7,708 bases of DNA from Actinomycetota bacterium (GCA_009698295.1 WLQO01000054.1:1-7708); one strand, 5' to 3'. Shown: positions 1-6,559, counted from the stretch's first letter. The notes: generated by a model from the letters alone, not told the origin. Numbers and translations: made by a program.

Positions 1-325
1 CAGATAGAAATGCACCGGTCATATTTACATCGAGCGTTCGCTGCCAAGTTTCTAAAGTTACATCGCCGATCTTGGAATCACTGCCAACTAGCTGCACGCC
101 CGCGGAAACAATAATTGCATCTAGCTTATTTATTTGCCCAAAAGCGTTCTTAACTGAGCTCTCATCAACTAAATCGACTTTGATAAAGGTAGATCTTTGA
201 TCTGCGGGCTGAGCAGAATCTAAGTTGTATACCTTCGCACCTTCTTCAAGTAAGCCATGGGCTAAGGCAGAGCCGATTCCACCTGAACCGCCGGTGATCG
301 CTACGTTATATCCGCTTAGCTTCAT
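1..325 (-). CDS. SDR-family NAD(P)-dependent oxidoreductase, N-terminal part (gene runs off the left edge)
   Basis: This is the first 108 residues of a short-chain dehydrogenase/reductase; the C-terminal part, with the Ser-Tyr-Lys catalytic residues, lies outside the window. I translated it by hand from the ATG at 325-323. The Rossmann glycine motif TGGSGGIG is at residues 11-18. An Asp at 36 ends the second strand, which in this family usually favours NAD over NADP. Asp51 (KVDL) would contact the adenine, SAG at 74-76 replaces the usual NAG, and DVNMTGAF at 99-106 carries the conserved structural Asn. The start overlaps the upstream TIM-barrel gene's stop in an ATGA (4 nt) and has no strong ribosome binding site, so translation is probably coupled. 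It is the third gene of an operon with an ApnO-like dehydrogenase. A role reducing or oxidising a sugar, ketose or polyol is inferred from context; the substrate cannot be read. Confidence 0.9.
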   Translation of the reverse strand, partial: MKLSGYNVAITGGSGGIGSALAHGLLEEGAKVYNLDSAQPADQRSTFIKVDLVDESSVKNAFGQINKLDAIIVSAGVQLVGSDSKIGDVTLETWQRTLDVNMTGAFLS

Positions 326-1140
326 ACTTTTAATCCTATCGATTTACGTAAGAACGCCACACTTTCGCTCGCCCAAGCATCTTCCAGCGCAACTGTTGCG
401 GAGTAACTCTCTTGGCGCGGAGTCCAGAGTTCGATAACTGCGGTTATATCGCGATTGCTTCCACCAACTGCTGCGATGACTTCCTCCACATCTAATCGCC
501 CTTTACCAAGTGCGGTACCTCGCACCGTAAATCCCATTTGGCCATTGGTACGAATTATTTCAAAATCTTTCATATGAACATTGATCGCGCGGGGCGCAAG
601 CGCTGGGACAACAGTATTTGGCGCTTCCACAGCACCTAAGGAATTTACGGTATCTAAACAGATACCCACCCAATCTGAGCCAATACGATCGATAATCTCG
701 TTAAATTCTGCACACGTTAAACGATCGTGATTTTCAATCGCTAATTTGATATTTGCGGATTTGAATTTGGGAGCAAAAGGTCGCAGTAATTCGCAAATTT
801 CTGCGATATCTGGTTCGTGATCTTTGCTATCAATTACCACACGCAAAATCGGTGATCCTAAAATCTGGGCGATCGCCAAGAAACGTTCTATATTTTCTTT
901 TTTAATTCCGCGCGTGCCAACTTCTAACGCAATGCCAAAAGCATCGGCAGCGCTCTTTAAACTCTGTAAAACTTCTTCGCTTAAGCGCCCGATCGGTAAG
1001 TTATCGGCAATTTGCAGCACATCGGCGCCGAGTACGTGTGCTTTTTCCAAAAGTTGAAAGGCGTCCATCTCCAATGGATGATCGGATTCAATACCGCCAA
1101 TCGCCCAAGGAAAGGTGAAGCTAGAAACGCCAAGTTTCAT
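322..1140 (-). CDS. Sugar phosphate isomerase/epimerase-like TIM-barrel protein (AP_endonuc_2 / xylose-isomerase-like family)
   Basis: A 272-residue protein, normal for the xylose-isomerase-like TIM-barrel superfamily that includes IolE, hydroxypyruvate isomerase, tagatose epimerase and some sugar-acid decarboxylases. The expected divalent-metal ligands are in order: Glu136 (AIENHD), Asp163 (CLDT), His189 (NVHMKD) and Glu237 (VIELW). The EVGTRG stretch at 73-78 and GKGRLD at 212-217 also fit the family. There is no signal peptide, so it should be cytoplasmic. It starts 8 nt after the stop of the ApnO-like gene and ends in an ATGA overlap with the SDR gene, so all three are probably on one mRNA; its own Shine-Dalgarno is weak. 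Beside an ApnO homologue it could be an isomerase, epimerase or decarboxylase acting on the oxidised product. As I recall, the 3-oxo-isoapionate decarboxylase OiaC is of this fold. The family call is firm; the reaction is inference. Confidence 0.88.
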   Translation of the reverse strand: MKLGVSSFTFPWAIGGIESDHPLEMDAFQLLEKAHVLGADVLQIADNLPIGRLSEEVLQSLKSAADAFGIALEVGTRGIKKENIERFLAIAQILGSPILRVVIDSKDHEPDIAEICELLRPFAPKFKSANIKLAIENHDRLTCAEFNEIIDRIGSDWVGICLDTVNSLGAVEAPNTVVPALAPRAINVHMKDFEIIRTNGQMGFTVRGTALGKGRLDVEEVIAAVGGSNRDITAVIELWTPRQESYSATVALEDAWASESVAFLRKSIGLKV

Positions 1141-1148
1141 CTTGAAAT

Positions 1149-1994
1149 TTACTTATCCCCACCGGTGATTTGTTTAACGCTAGCCAGAACATTTTCTGGT
1201 TCGAAAATTGCGGCCCAATCATCACGGAAGAGCGAGCCCTGCGCATTCTTAAGCGCCATCAGCGCCCCATCAGATAATTTCCAATTTAACTCTTCAAATA
1301 AAAGAGCGATACTTATTTGCAAATGTCCCATACAGAAATCTTTTGCTGCAGCTTCCGGTACGCCAAGATCAATTACTTTCTGCAGCCCTTGAGTAATAAC
1401 CTCAACACAGCCATTAATTAAAGTTTCACTTAAAGCTGGCTCAAGCAAAGCCATTTGCTGAACTGTAATTCGGTGGCTGGCGCTGATAGGTGCAAACATT
1501 TCAGTTGCGATGGTTTCAACCAAATCGGCTTCTTCCTCAGTACCCCAAGCGATAGCAAATACAAGCGCCTGAGTAGCTAGCCCACCGCCCCAATAATCAC
1601 GTCGAGCTGCAGGATCAGTTTCACCAAGCAAGCTAAATACAGGCGGATGAGTTGGGTGGCAGACAAAGCAGCTAATGTCTTCACGCTTTTTAACACGGCT
1701 AGCAGCAATAGCTGCAGGATCTAAAAATAGAATCTTTGTTCCGGGGTCTAATTTTGGGACAACTTCATCTGATATCTGTCGCACTAAAGCATCAGGGGTT
1801 GTGAAAATTACAACATCCGTTCCTTTAAGTGCATCATCCAATTCCATAACCTGTAAACCGGCTTCACGGATTCGGGCTTGTCCCGCTTCAGACTTTTCAA
1901 CAAAGCGAAGTTGGTACTTATTAGTCTCAAGAAGTGGTTTGGTAATTCGGTTACCCATCTTGCCGCCCGCGCCAAGAATCGTTACAACAGTCAT
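1149..1994 (-). CDS. ApnO-like oxidoisomerase / dehydrogenase with phosphogluconate-dehydrogenase-type C-terminal domain
   Basis: A 281-residue cytoplasmic NAD(P)-dependent enzyme. The N-terminal Rossmann domain has the dinucleotide loop GAGGKMG at 8-14, and strand 2 ends in Glu33 (FVEKSEAG), which suggests NAD use. CHPTHPPVF at 112-120 and the helical C-terminal half, with SHRITVQQMALLEPALSE at 173-190, a conserved GH at 223-224 and RDDW near 257-260, match the family named for D-apionate oxidoisomerase ApnO, whose second half resembles the phosphogluconate dehydrogenase C-terminal domain. Characterised ApnO converts D-apionate to 3-oxo-isoapionate; whether this protein uses apionate, another pentonate or a tetronate is not visible. 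The start is supported by GGAG 5 nt upstream. It heads an operon with a TIM-barrel protein and an SDR, divergent from araBD across 76 nt. A generic 6-phosphogluconate or beta-hydroxyacid dehydrogenase is less likely, because the HPTHPP and SHR..QQMALLEP segments are specific to this group. Confidence 0.78.
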   Translation of the reverse strand: MTVVTILGAGGKMGNRITKPLLETNKYQLRFVEKSEAGQARIREAGLQVMELDDALKGTDVVIFTTPDALVRQISDEVVPKLDPGTKILFLDPAAIAASRVKKREDISCFVCHPTHPPVFSLLGETDPAARRDYWGGGLATQALVFAIAWGTEEEADLVETIATEMFAPISASHRITVQQMALLEPALSETLINGCVEVITQGLQKVIDLGVPEAAAKDFCMGHLQISIALLFEELNWKLSDGALMALKNAQGSLFRDDWAAIFEPENVLASVKQITGGDK

Positions 1995-1999
1995 CAGAA

Positions 2000-2003
2000 C
2001 TCC
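2000..2003 (-). promoter_or_regulatory. Ribosome binding site of the ApnO-like gene
   Basis: On the minus strand, GGAG (within TTGGAGTT) lies 5 nt before the ATG at 1994-1992. This is a good Shine-Dalgarno match and fixes the start. It contrasts with the divergent araB gene, which has none. Confidence 0.7.
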
Positions 2004-2015
2004 AATAGTTAATAT

Positions 2016-2044
2016 GTTTTAAGATTTCGAACTCTAGCAGTCAC
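2016..2044 (-). promoter_or_regulatory. Possible promoter of the ApnO-like operon
   Basis: On the minus strand, GTGACT (2044-2039; 4 of 6 matches to TTGACA) is separated by 17 nt from TAAAAC (2021-2016; 4 of 6 matches to TATAAT). Transcription would start near 2009, giving a leader of roughly 15 nt that includes the GGAG site. Both hexamers are imperfect. The -35 box overlaps the left arm of the inverted repeat at 2037-2056, so a protein bound there would block or modulate this promoter. Confidence 0.35.
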
Positions 2045-2056
2045 AATATGTACTGC
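2037..2056. promoter_or_regulatory. Inverted repeat, candidate operator between the divergent sugar operons
   Basis: The arms GCAGT (2037-2041) and ACTGC (2052-2056) are exact inverse complements around a 10-nt AT-rich centre. The symmetry extends partly inward (ACA facing TGT) with one unpaired base. It covers the proposed -35 of the minus-strand operon and lies just upstream of the proposed araB -10, so one regulator could control both directions. It does not look like a LacI-type operator, and no regulator gene is in the window. Confidence 0.35.
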
Positions 2057-2058
2057 GG

Positions 2059-2070
2059 TAGGCTCTTCGG
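2059..2070 (+). promoter_or_regulatory. Leaderless-type -10 element of araB
   Basis: TAGGCT (2059-2064) fits the actinobacterial TANNNT -10 and is followed by exactly 6 nt and then the GTG start, so transcription would begin at or next to the start codon. No Shine-Dalgarno is present. At 16-18 nt spacing there is no good -35 (AGCAGT at 2036-2041 is poor), consistent with a promoter that needs an activator or tolerates a weak -35. A similar arrangement precedes the isomerase gene at 7594. Confidence 0.5.
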
Positions 2071-3756
2071 GTGCCAGAGTCCGCAGCTAATAATTTTGCT
2101 AATAAATATGTAATTGGCGTTGATTACGGAACTCTCTCAGGTCGCGCTCTTTTAGTGCGAGTCTCAGACGGTGCAGAAATTGCCACTTCTGTATATGAAT
2201 ATCCACATTCTGTGATTGAAGAACTGCTTCCAACATCAGGTGCGAAACTTCCACCTGATTGGGCGCTGCAAGTACCTGCAGACTATGTAGCTGTATTGAA
2301 AGTTACCGTCCCAGCGGTGTTAAAAGAGTCTGGAATTTCACCTGAATCAGTGATTGGAATTACTACCGATTTCACCGCGTGTACTGTCTTGCCGGTTAAA
2401 TCCAATGGCACGCCTTTATCTGAACTTCCCGAATTTTCTGATAACCCGCATGCCTATGTGAAATTATGGAAACACCATTCAGCGCAACCACATGCTGACC
2501 GCATAAATGAATTTGCTCATGCAAGGAAAGAAACTTGGATATCTAGATATGGCGGGAAAATCTCATCCGAATGGGAATTTGCCAAAGCGCTACAACTTTT
2601 GGAAGAAGCGCCAGAAGTTTATGAGGCTATGGATAAATGGGTGGAAGCTGCTGATTGGATCATCTGGCAGCTTTGCGGAAAGTATGTGCGCAATATTTGT
2701 ACCGCGGGATATAAAGGTATTTATCAAGATGGAAAATATCCAAGTAAGCAATTCCTTGCCGCGCTAAATCCAAAGTTTGAAAATTTCATTTCAGAAAAAC
2801 TCGAACATGAACTTGGACAGCTTGGTGCGGTTGCAGGAACGCTAACTGCCGAAGCTGCAGAATGGACGGGACTTAAAGAAGGAATCGCAGTTGCCGTAGG
2901 TAATGTCGATGCCCATGTAACAGCGGCTGCGGCGAATGCAGTTAATCCAGGACAAATGGTTGCGATTATGGGCACGTCTACTTGCCACGTAATGGTTTCG
3001 GAGAAATTTGCCGAAGTACCTGGCATGTGCGGAGTAGTTGATGGCGGAATAATTTCGGGTTCACTCGGTTATGAAGCTGGACAATCCGGCGTCGGCGATA
3101 TCTTTGCTTGGTTTGCAAATAGTTACGCGCCTGCCGAATACACCGCAGCGGCTGCTGCCAAAGGCGTAGATATTCATACTTATCTATCTCAATTAGCCAG
3201 CGCACAAGCAGTTGGTGCACATGGCTTGGTTGCCCTTGATTGGCAGAGCGGAAATCGCTCTACCTTGGTAGACCATCAACTTTCTGGGCTAATCATGGGG
3301 CTGACGCTTTCAACAAAACCAGAGGAAATTTATCGAGCGATCGTTGAATCAACTGCATATGGTGCTCGCAAGATTGTGCAAACCTTTAACGAATCTGGCG
3401 TGCCGGTAAAAGAGTTCATTGCGGCCGGCGGTTTGATTAAAAATAACTTTGTAATGCAGATCTATGCCGACGTTTTAAATATGCCAATCACAATCATCAA
3501 ATCGGCTCAAGGCCCAGCCCTTGGCTCGGCCATTCATGCGGCAGTTGCTGCAGGTGTATATAAAGATGTGCAGGCCGCAGCTGCGGCAATGGGTGGCGTC
3601 GCTCAAGAGCGGTACCAACCAAATCCAGCGAATGTAAAGGTATATGACGAGCTTTATAAGCTTTACAACGAACTTTACGAAAGTTTCGGCCACAATGGTG
3701 CAATGCATTCACTGCGTGCGATACGAGATCGTGCCCTGATTGGATCGGTAAATTAA
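2071..3756 (+). CDS. araB: L-ribulokinase
   Basis: A 561-residue FGGY-family kinase, close to the ~565 residues usual for AraB. It phosphorylates L-ribulose to L-ribulose 5-phosphate with ATP, the second step of bacterial L-arabinose catabolism. The N-terminal phosphate motif DYGTLSGR is at 18-25. AraB-specific segments follow: TTDFTACT at 98-105, KLWKHH at 131-136, WEFAKALQ at 168-175 and AGYKGIYQDGKYPS at 212-225. The likely catalytic Asp280 is in GNVDAH, with GTSTCH at 301-306 and the ATP-binding AAGGLIKNN at 451-459. GTG at 2071 is the only possible start: an in-frame TAG lies at 2059-2061, and no other start codon precedes the DYGT motif. It has no ribosome binding site and appears leaderless. 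araD follows after 2 nt. The L-arabinose isomerase araA is not in the window, so the ribulose source lies elsewhere. Confidence 0.95.
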   Translation: MPESAANNFANKYVIGVDYGTLSGRALLVRVSDGAEIATSVYEYPHSVIEELLPTSGAKLPPDWALQVPADYVAVLKVTVPAVLKESGISPESVIGITTDFTACTVLPVKSNGTPLSELPEFSDNPHAYVKLWKHHSAQPHADRINEFAHARKETWISRYGGKISSEWEFAKALQLLEEAPEVYEAMDKWVEAADWIIWQLCGKYVRNICTAGYKGIYQDGKYPSKQFLAALNPKFENFISEKLEHELGQLGAVAGTLTAEAAEWTGLKEGIAVAVGNVDAHVTAAAANAVNPGQMVAIMGTSTCHVMVSEKFAEVPGMCGVVDGGIISGSLGYEAGQSGVGDIFAWFANSYAPAEYTAAAAAKGVDIHTYLSQLASAQAVGAHGLVALDWQSGNRSTLVDHQLSGLIMGLTLSTKPEEIYRAIVESTAYGARKIVQTFNESGVPVKEFIAAGGLIKNNFVMQIYADVLNMPITIIKSAQGPALGSAIHAAVAAGVYKDVQAAAAAMGGVAQERYQPNPANVKVYDELYKLYNELYESFGHNGAMHSLRAIRDRALIGSVN

Positions 3757-3758
3757 TA

Positions 3759-4421
3759 ATGGCAAATAAAGAAGAGCTGCAAAATAAAGTTTGCAAGCTA
3801 AATATTGATCTGCAGCGATACGGATTAGTTGCGTGGACCGCCGGAAACGTGTCAGAGCGTATGTCTGATGGAAAAAGTTTTATGATCAAACCAAGTGGCG
3901 TTAGCTACGAAGATTTAAAGCCATCTCAAATGATAATTTGTGATTTAGATGGCAAAGTAATTGAAGGCGAACTTTCTCCATCGAGCGACACATTTACTCA
4001 TGCATATATTTACCGACATATGCCAGAAGTTGGCGGCGTAGTGCATACACATTCAAATTACGCAGCTGCCTGGAGCGCAATCCATAGCGCAATTCCATGC
4101 GCGCTAACTGCTATGGCAGATGAATTTGGAGGCGAAATTCCGCTCGGACCTTTTGCGCTAATCGGTAATGATGCAATTGGAAAAGGTGTTGTTGAAACAC
4201 TTACTGGACACCGATCATCAGCAGTAATCATGAAGAACCATGGAGTATTTTCAATCGGCAAAGATGCCACAGCAGCAGTCAAATCTGCAGTTATGTGTGA
4301 AGATGTAGCAAAGACAACTTGGATCGCAAAAACGCTGGGACCTCTGCAATTAATTGACCAGGCAAGCATCGATAAGTTGTATGACAGATATCAAAATATC
4401 TATGGGCAGCGCGGCAATTAA
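3759..4421 (+). CDS. araD: L-ribulose-5-phosphate 4-epimerase
   Basis: A 220-residue class II aldolase/epimerase-fold enzyme that inverts C4 of L-ribulose 5-phosphate to give D-xylulose 5-phosphate, feeding the pentose phosphate pathway. Phosphate-binding residues are visible at GN (29-30), PSG (45-47) and PSSDT (74-78). The zinc ligands are His96 and His98 (HTHS) and His161 (KNHGVF). The epimerase-specific Asp121 (MADEF, equivalent to Asp120 in the E. coli HAD segment) and the C-terminal catalytic Tyr215 in YGQ are both present; these separate AraD from fuculose aldolase and from OtnC-type decarboxylases. It is slightly shorter than E. coli AraD (231), mostly in the loop after IPLG. The ATG follows the araB stop by 2 nt without a convincing Shine-Dalgarno, so translation is probably coupled to araB. 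Confidence 0.94.
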   Translation: MANKEELQNKVCKLNIDLQRYGLVAWTAGNVSERMSDGKSFMIKPSGVSYEDLKPSQMIICDLDGKVIEGELSPSSDTFTHAYIYRHMPEVGGVVHTHSNYAAAWSAIHSAIPCALTAMADEFGGEIPLGPFALIGNDAIGKGVVETLTGHRSSAVIMKNHGVFSIGKDATAAVKSAVMCEDVAKTTWIAKTLGPLQLIDQASIDKLYDRYQNIYGQRGN

Positions 4422-4433
4422 GCCTATTTATCT

Positions 4434-4444
4434 CTGAATTTCAG
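4434..4444. repeat. Short palindrome between araD and the ROK gene
   Basis: CTGAA and TTCAG flank a single T in the 53-nt gap between araD and the ROK gene. The stem is too short and lacks a T-run, so it is not a terminator. It could be a small operator half or chance. A TGTAAT -10-like hexamer sits at 4449-4454 without a matching -35, so I cannot tell whether the ROK gene has its own promoter or reads through from araD. Confidence 0.2.
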
Positions 4445-4460
4445 TTGCTGTAATGATTGT

Positions 4461-4466
4461 GGGAAG
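4461..4466 (+). promoter_or_regulatory. Ribosome binding site of the ROK-family gene
   Basis: GGGAAG lies 8 nt before the ATG at 4475. It favours this start over the in-frame TTG at 4457, which would sit upstream of the purine-rich site and place the site inside the coding region. Confidence 0.55.
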
Positions 4467-4474
4467 ATTGGCCA

Positions 4475-5242
4475 ATGGCAAACGATGAACGTTTAACCCT
4501 CTCTGTCGACTGCGGTGGACTCTTTCTAAAGAGCTGCGTACTCGATGAATCGGGAACAATGCATTCAAAGCCGGGGCGTATAGAAACTCCATACCCGCTT
4601 TCACCACAACGTTTCATAGATACGATGAAAGCGATTTCGGATTCTTTGCCAACCGCTTATCGCGCCACAATCGGCATGCCCGGCATGGTTCGCCACGGTG
4701 TGGTTATTTCAACTCCGCACTACATGACAAAGAGTGGTCCACGCACACGTATAGATCCTGAACTCCAAGAACAATGGAGTGGATTTGATATGCAGAATGC
4801 GCTGACCAAGCGCTTAGAAATGCCAACCCGAGTTTTAAATGATGCTGAAGTTCACGGCGCAGGAATTATTTCTGGTTCTGGCTATGAAGTTGTAATCACT
4901 CTCGGCACAGGACTTGGATTCGCAATTTTCTATGGCGGATCACTTTCGCCACATATTGAGTTTTCTCATGCCCCTGTACGCCGCGCGACAACTTATGACA
5001 CTTGGATTGGTGAGCATGAACGTCGTCGACTCGGAAATGCTTTCTGGTCACGCCGTATTCGCGCAATGGTCGATGAACTACGTCCAGTATTTATGTGGGA
5101 TCGCCTTTACATAGGTGGTGGAAATGCCCGCTGTATTCGTCAGGCAGATTTAGACCGAATGGGCGATGAAGTTGTTATCGTTCCAAACGCCGCTGGAGTC
5201 GCTGGTGGAGTCCGCGCCTGGTCTTTAGAACAATATAAGTAA
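4475..5242 (+). CDS. ROK-family sugar kinase-like protein, polyphosphate-glucokinase type
   Basis: A 255-residue cytoplasmic protein of the ROK/actin-like ATPase fold. Visible elements are an N-terminal phosphate loop VDCGGLFLKS at 11-20, IGMPGMV at 66-72, the catalytic-base region LNDAEVHGAG at 121-130 with Asp123, the TLGTGLG glycine loop at 142-148, an ERRRLGNAFW helix at 182-191, and YIGGGNAR at 212-219. The ERRRLG...W and IGGGNAR segments and the absence of the Cys-rich zinc motif of typical ROK kinases point to the actinobacterial polyphosphate-glucokinase subgroup, which phosphorylates glucose with polyphosphate or ATP. The usual DIGGT loop reads DCGGL: the Thr that contacts ATP phosphate is Leu, so substrate or activity may differ. 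The gene is co-directional with araBD after a 53-nt gap, and its stop abuts the stop of the convergent FGGY kinase. The family is firm; the sugar is unknown. Confidence 0.8.
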   Translation: MANDERLTLSVDCGGLFLKSCVLDESGTMHSKPGRIETPYPLSPQRFIDTMKAISDSLPTAYRATIGMPGMVRHGVVISTPHYMTKSGPRTRIDPELQEQWSGFDMQNALTKRLEMPTRVLNDAEVHGAGIISGSGYEVVITLGTGLGFAIFYGGSLSPHIEFSHAPVRRATTYDTWIGEHERRRLGNAFWSRRIRAMVDELRPVFMWDRLYIGGGNARCIRQADLDRMGDEVVIVPNAAGVAGGVRAWSLEQYK

Positions 5243-5249
5243 TTACTTA
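5236..5249. repeat. 14-bp perfect palindrome at a zero-gap convergent junction
   Basis: The bases TAAGTAATTACTTA read the same on both strands. They arise because both convergent genes end in an AAG-TAA lysine-plus-stop pair and the two stop codons touch (5240-5242 and 5243-5245). The arms are AT-rich with no loop, so this is unlikely to act as an intrinsic terminator. No other terminator is visible, so the two transcripts should overlap. Confidence 0.75.
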
Positions 5250-6559
5250 ACTTTTAACTGAAATTTTCCTGCAGCGATACCAGCAAATTCAGCAGCCCCA
5301 GTGGCTCCGGCTTCAGTCGCATCTGAAACTCGGTAATTACCAAATTGTTTCTCTTTCGCAAAAGCAATAACTGGATTCTTTATCCAACCACCTGCAATAA
5401 CAACGTTTTCTGCTTTGCCAGTGTATTTCTCCATTAGCGCAATCATTTGTGCCGAGTCATCGACTAAATGTTCAACGGTTGCGCGAAAAAGCGCAGCGGG
5501 TGAAACTGCGTCATCTAAATTAGTAATTGAAAGCCCGTGATAATCGTTTACTACTCGCATCGCACTCGCGTTGGGATCAACAGCAAGCGCAGATTTTCCA
5601 AGTGCAATTTTTTCATCGCGTGAAGTCATTCCTACTAAAGCGCAGGCACGTTCCAAGGTAAGCCCCGTGGGCAGCGCACCAAGAAGTGTGTAGTGGTCGG
5701 CAATTACCGAGCAACTCAGACCTACATTTGCGGCGGCTAATTCTGCAATCGCATCTCGAGTTAGAGGTGCTTTAAATGTGCGCAACAGAGCTTCGGCTGT
5801 TCCCATCGAATCAAATAGTGAGCCTTCGTTTATGGCGCCGCAGTAATACGCGGCAGTGAAATGGTCATGTCCAGCAATTGTGATAACCGCACCACGTAAA
5901 TTCTCTGGCGCTTGGTTATTTACAACTCCGATTGGCTCACCTGCAACTACTAATTTCGCTAAGAAATCGCTTCCACCGCCAACCAAAGCAATTGCTTCAT
6001 CCCAAGGCCGGCGCGCTTCAACATCAAAGAAACCGGTTCGGCTAACTAAAGAGAGTTCATTTACCGGTTCTGCACCAAGACAGTAGGCAACCCATTCAGG
6101 TGCTGAAAGAAAATGTTTTGCCTTTTTAGATTCAGGATAATTTTGATTTAACCAGAGAGTTTTAGAAATTGTCACAATTTCATTTAATAGCGCACCCGTG
6201 CGTGCTCGAAATTCAAAGTCGCCTAACTCTTTAATTATTGGTTCGGTGATTCCGCGGGGATCATGCCAAGCCAAACCAGGAGATAAAGGTTTACCGGCTG
6301 CATCCATTAAGACGCCAGTTTCGCTAAATCCTGTAAAACCTATCGCGATAACTTTCCCGCCTGCCAGTTCAGCAGCTTTTGAAGCAACGCCTATAACCGT
6401 TTTAGCGAGCAACAACATATCTATCTCGCTAAAGTTTTTCTCATGTTTCCATGGAGTTGGTTCGGCGTATTCAGATAAAACCTGCAGATTTAAATCGGTG
6501 GCGACCGCTTTCAGGCGCGAGGTGCCAATATCTACACCTATTAATATTTCTTGCGCCAT
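5243..6559 (-). CDS. FGGY-family carbohydrate kinase of unknown specificity
   Basis: A 438-residue sugar kinase, shorter than xylulokinase or AraB (about 480-570). The two-domain layout is clear: the N-terminal phosphate motif VDIGTSRLK at 9-17, a substrate-side segment GFTGFSE at 74-80 where xylulokinases have SGQMHG, and AWHDPRG at 97-103. The likely catalytic Asp232 is in AGHDHFTAA, followed by DSMGTAE at 250-256, the ATP-binding IAGGWIKNP at 388-396 and EAGATGAA at 416-423. It lacks the glycerol- and ribulokinase-specific segments; the GHDH motif suggests a ketose kinase of the fuculokinase/xylulokinase type. The ATG directly follows the upstream isomerase stop (TAAATG) without a Shine-Dalgarno, so translation is coupled and the two genes probably share a pathway. 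Which ketose it phosphorylates, and at which carbon, cannot be read. Confidence 0.88.
   Translation of the reverse strand: MAQEILIGVDIGTSRLKAVATDLNLQVLSEYAEPTPWKHEKNFSEIDMLLLAKTVIGVASKAAELAGGKVIAIGFTGFSETGVLMDAAGKPLSPGLAWHDPRGITEPIIKELGDFEFRARTGALLNEIVTISKTLWLNQNYPESKKAKHFLSAPEWVAYCLGAEPVNELSLVSRTGFFDVEARRPWDEAIALVGGGSDFLAKLVVAGEPIGVVNNQAPENLRGAVITIAGHDHFTAAYYCGAINEGSLFDSMGTAEALLRTFKAPLTRDAIAELAAANVGLSCSVIADHYTLLGALPTGLTLERACALVGMTSRDEKIALGKSALAVDPNASAMRVVNDYHGLSITNLDDAVSPAALFRATVEHLVDDSAQMIALMEKYTGKAENVVIAGGWIKNPVIAFAKEKQFGNYRVSDATEAGATGAAEFAGIAAGKFQLKVK

Noticed and set aside
1012..1392. A 126-codon plus-strand frame crossing the TIM-barrel and ApnO-like genes.
   Set aside because: It is antisense to two well-supported genes, shows no recognisable domain, and has no ribosome binding site or leaderless promoter.
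3497..3889. A 130-codon minus-strand frame spanning the araB-araD junction.
   Set aside because: Both araB and araD are strong family matches on the other strand, and the antisense translation has a Cys/His/Ser-rich, non-protein-like composition.
3759..4421. Alternative reading of araD as an OtnC-type decarboxylase working with the sugar-acid operon.
   Set aside because: The epimerase-specific Asp121 and the C-terminal Tyr-Gly-Gln catalytic motif are present, and the gene is coupled to araB, so L-ribulose-5-phosphate 4-epimerase is far better supported.
4457..4474. TTG start giving six extra residues to the ROK-family protein.
   Set aside because: The purine-rich site GGGAAG at 4461-4466 is well placed for the ATG at 4475, and the extra residues add nothing to the ROK fold.
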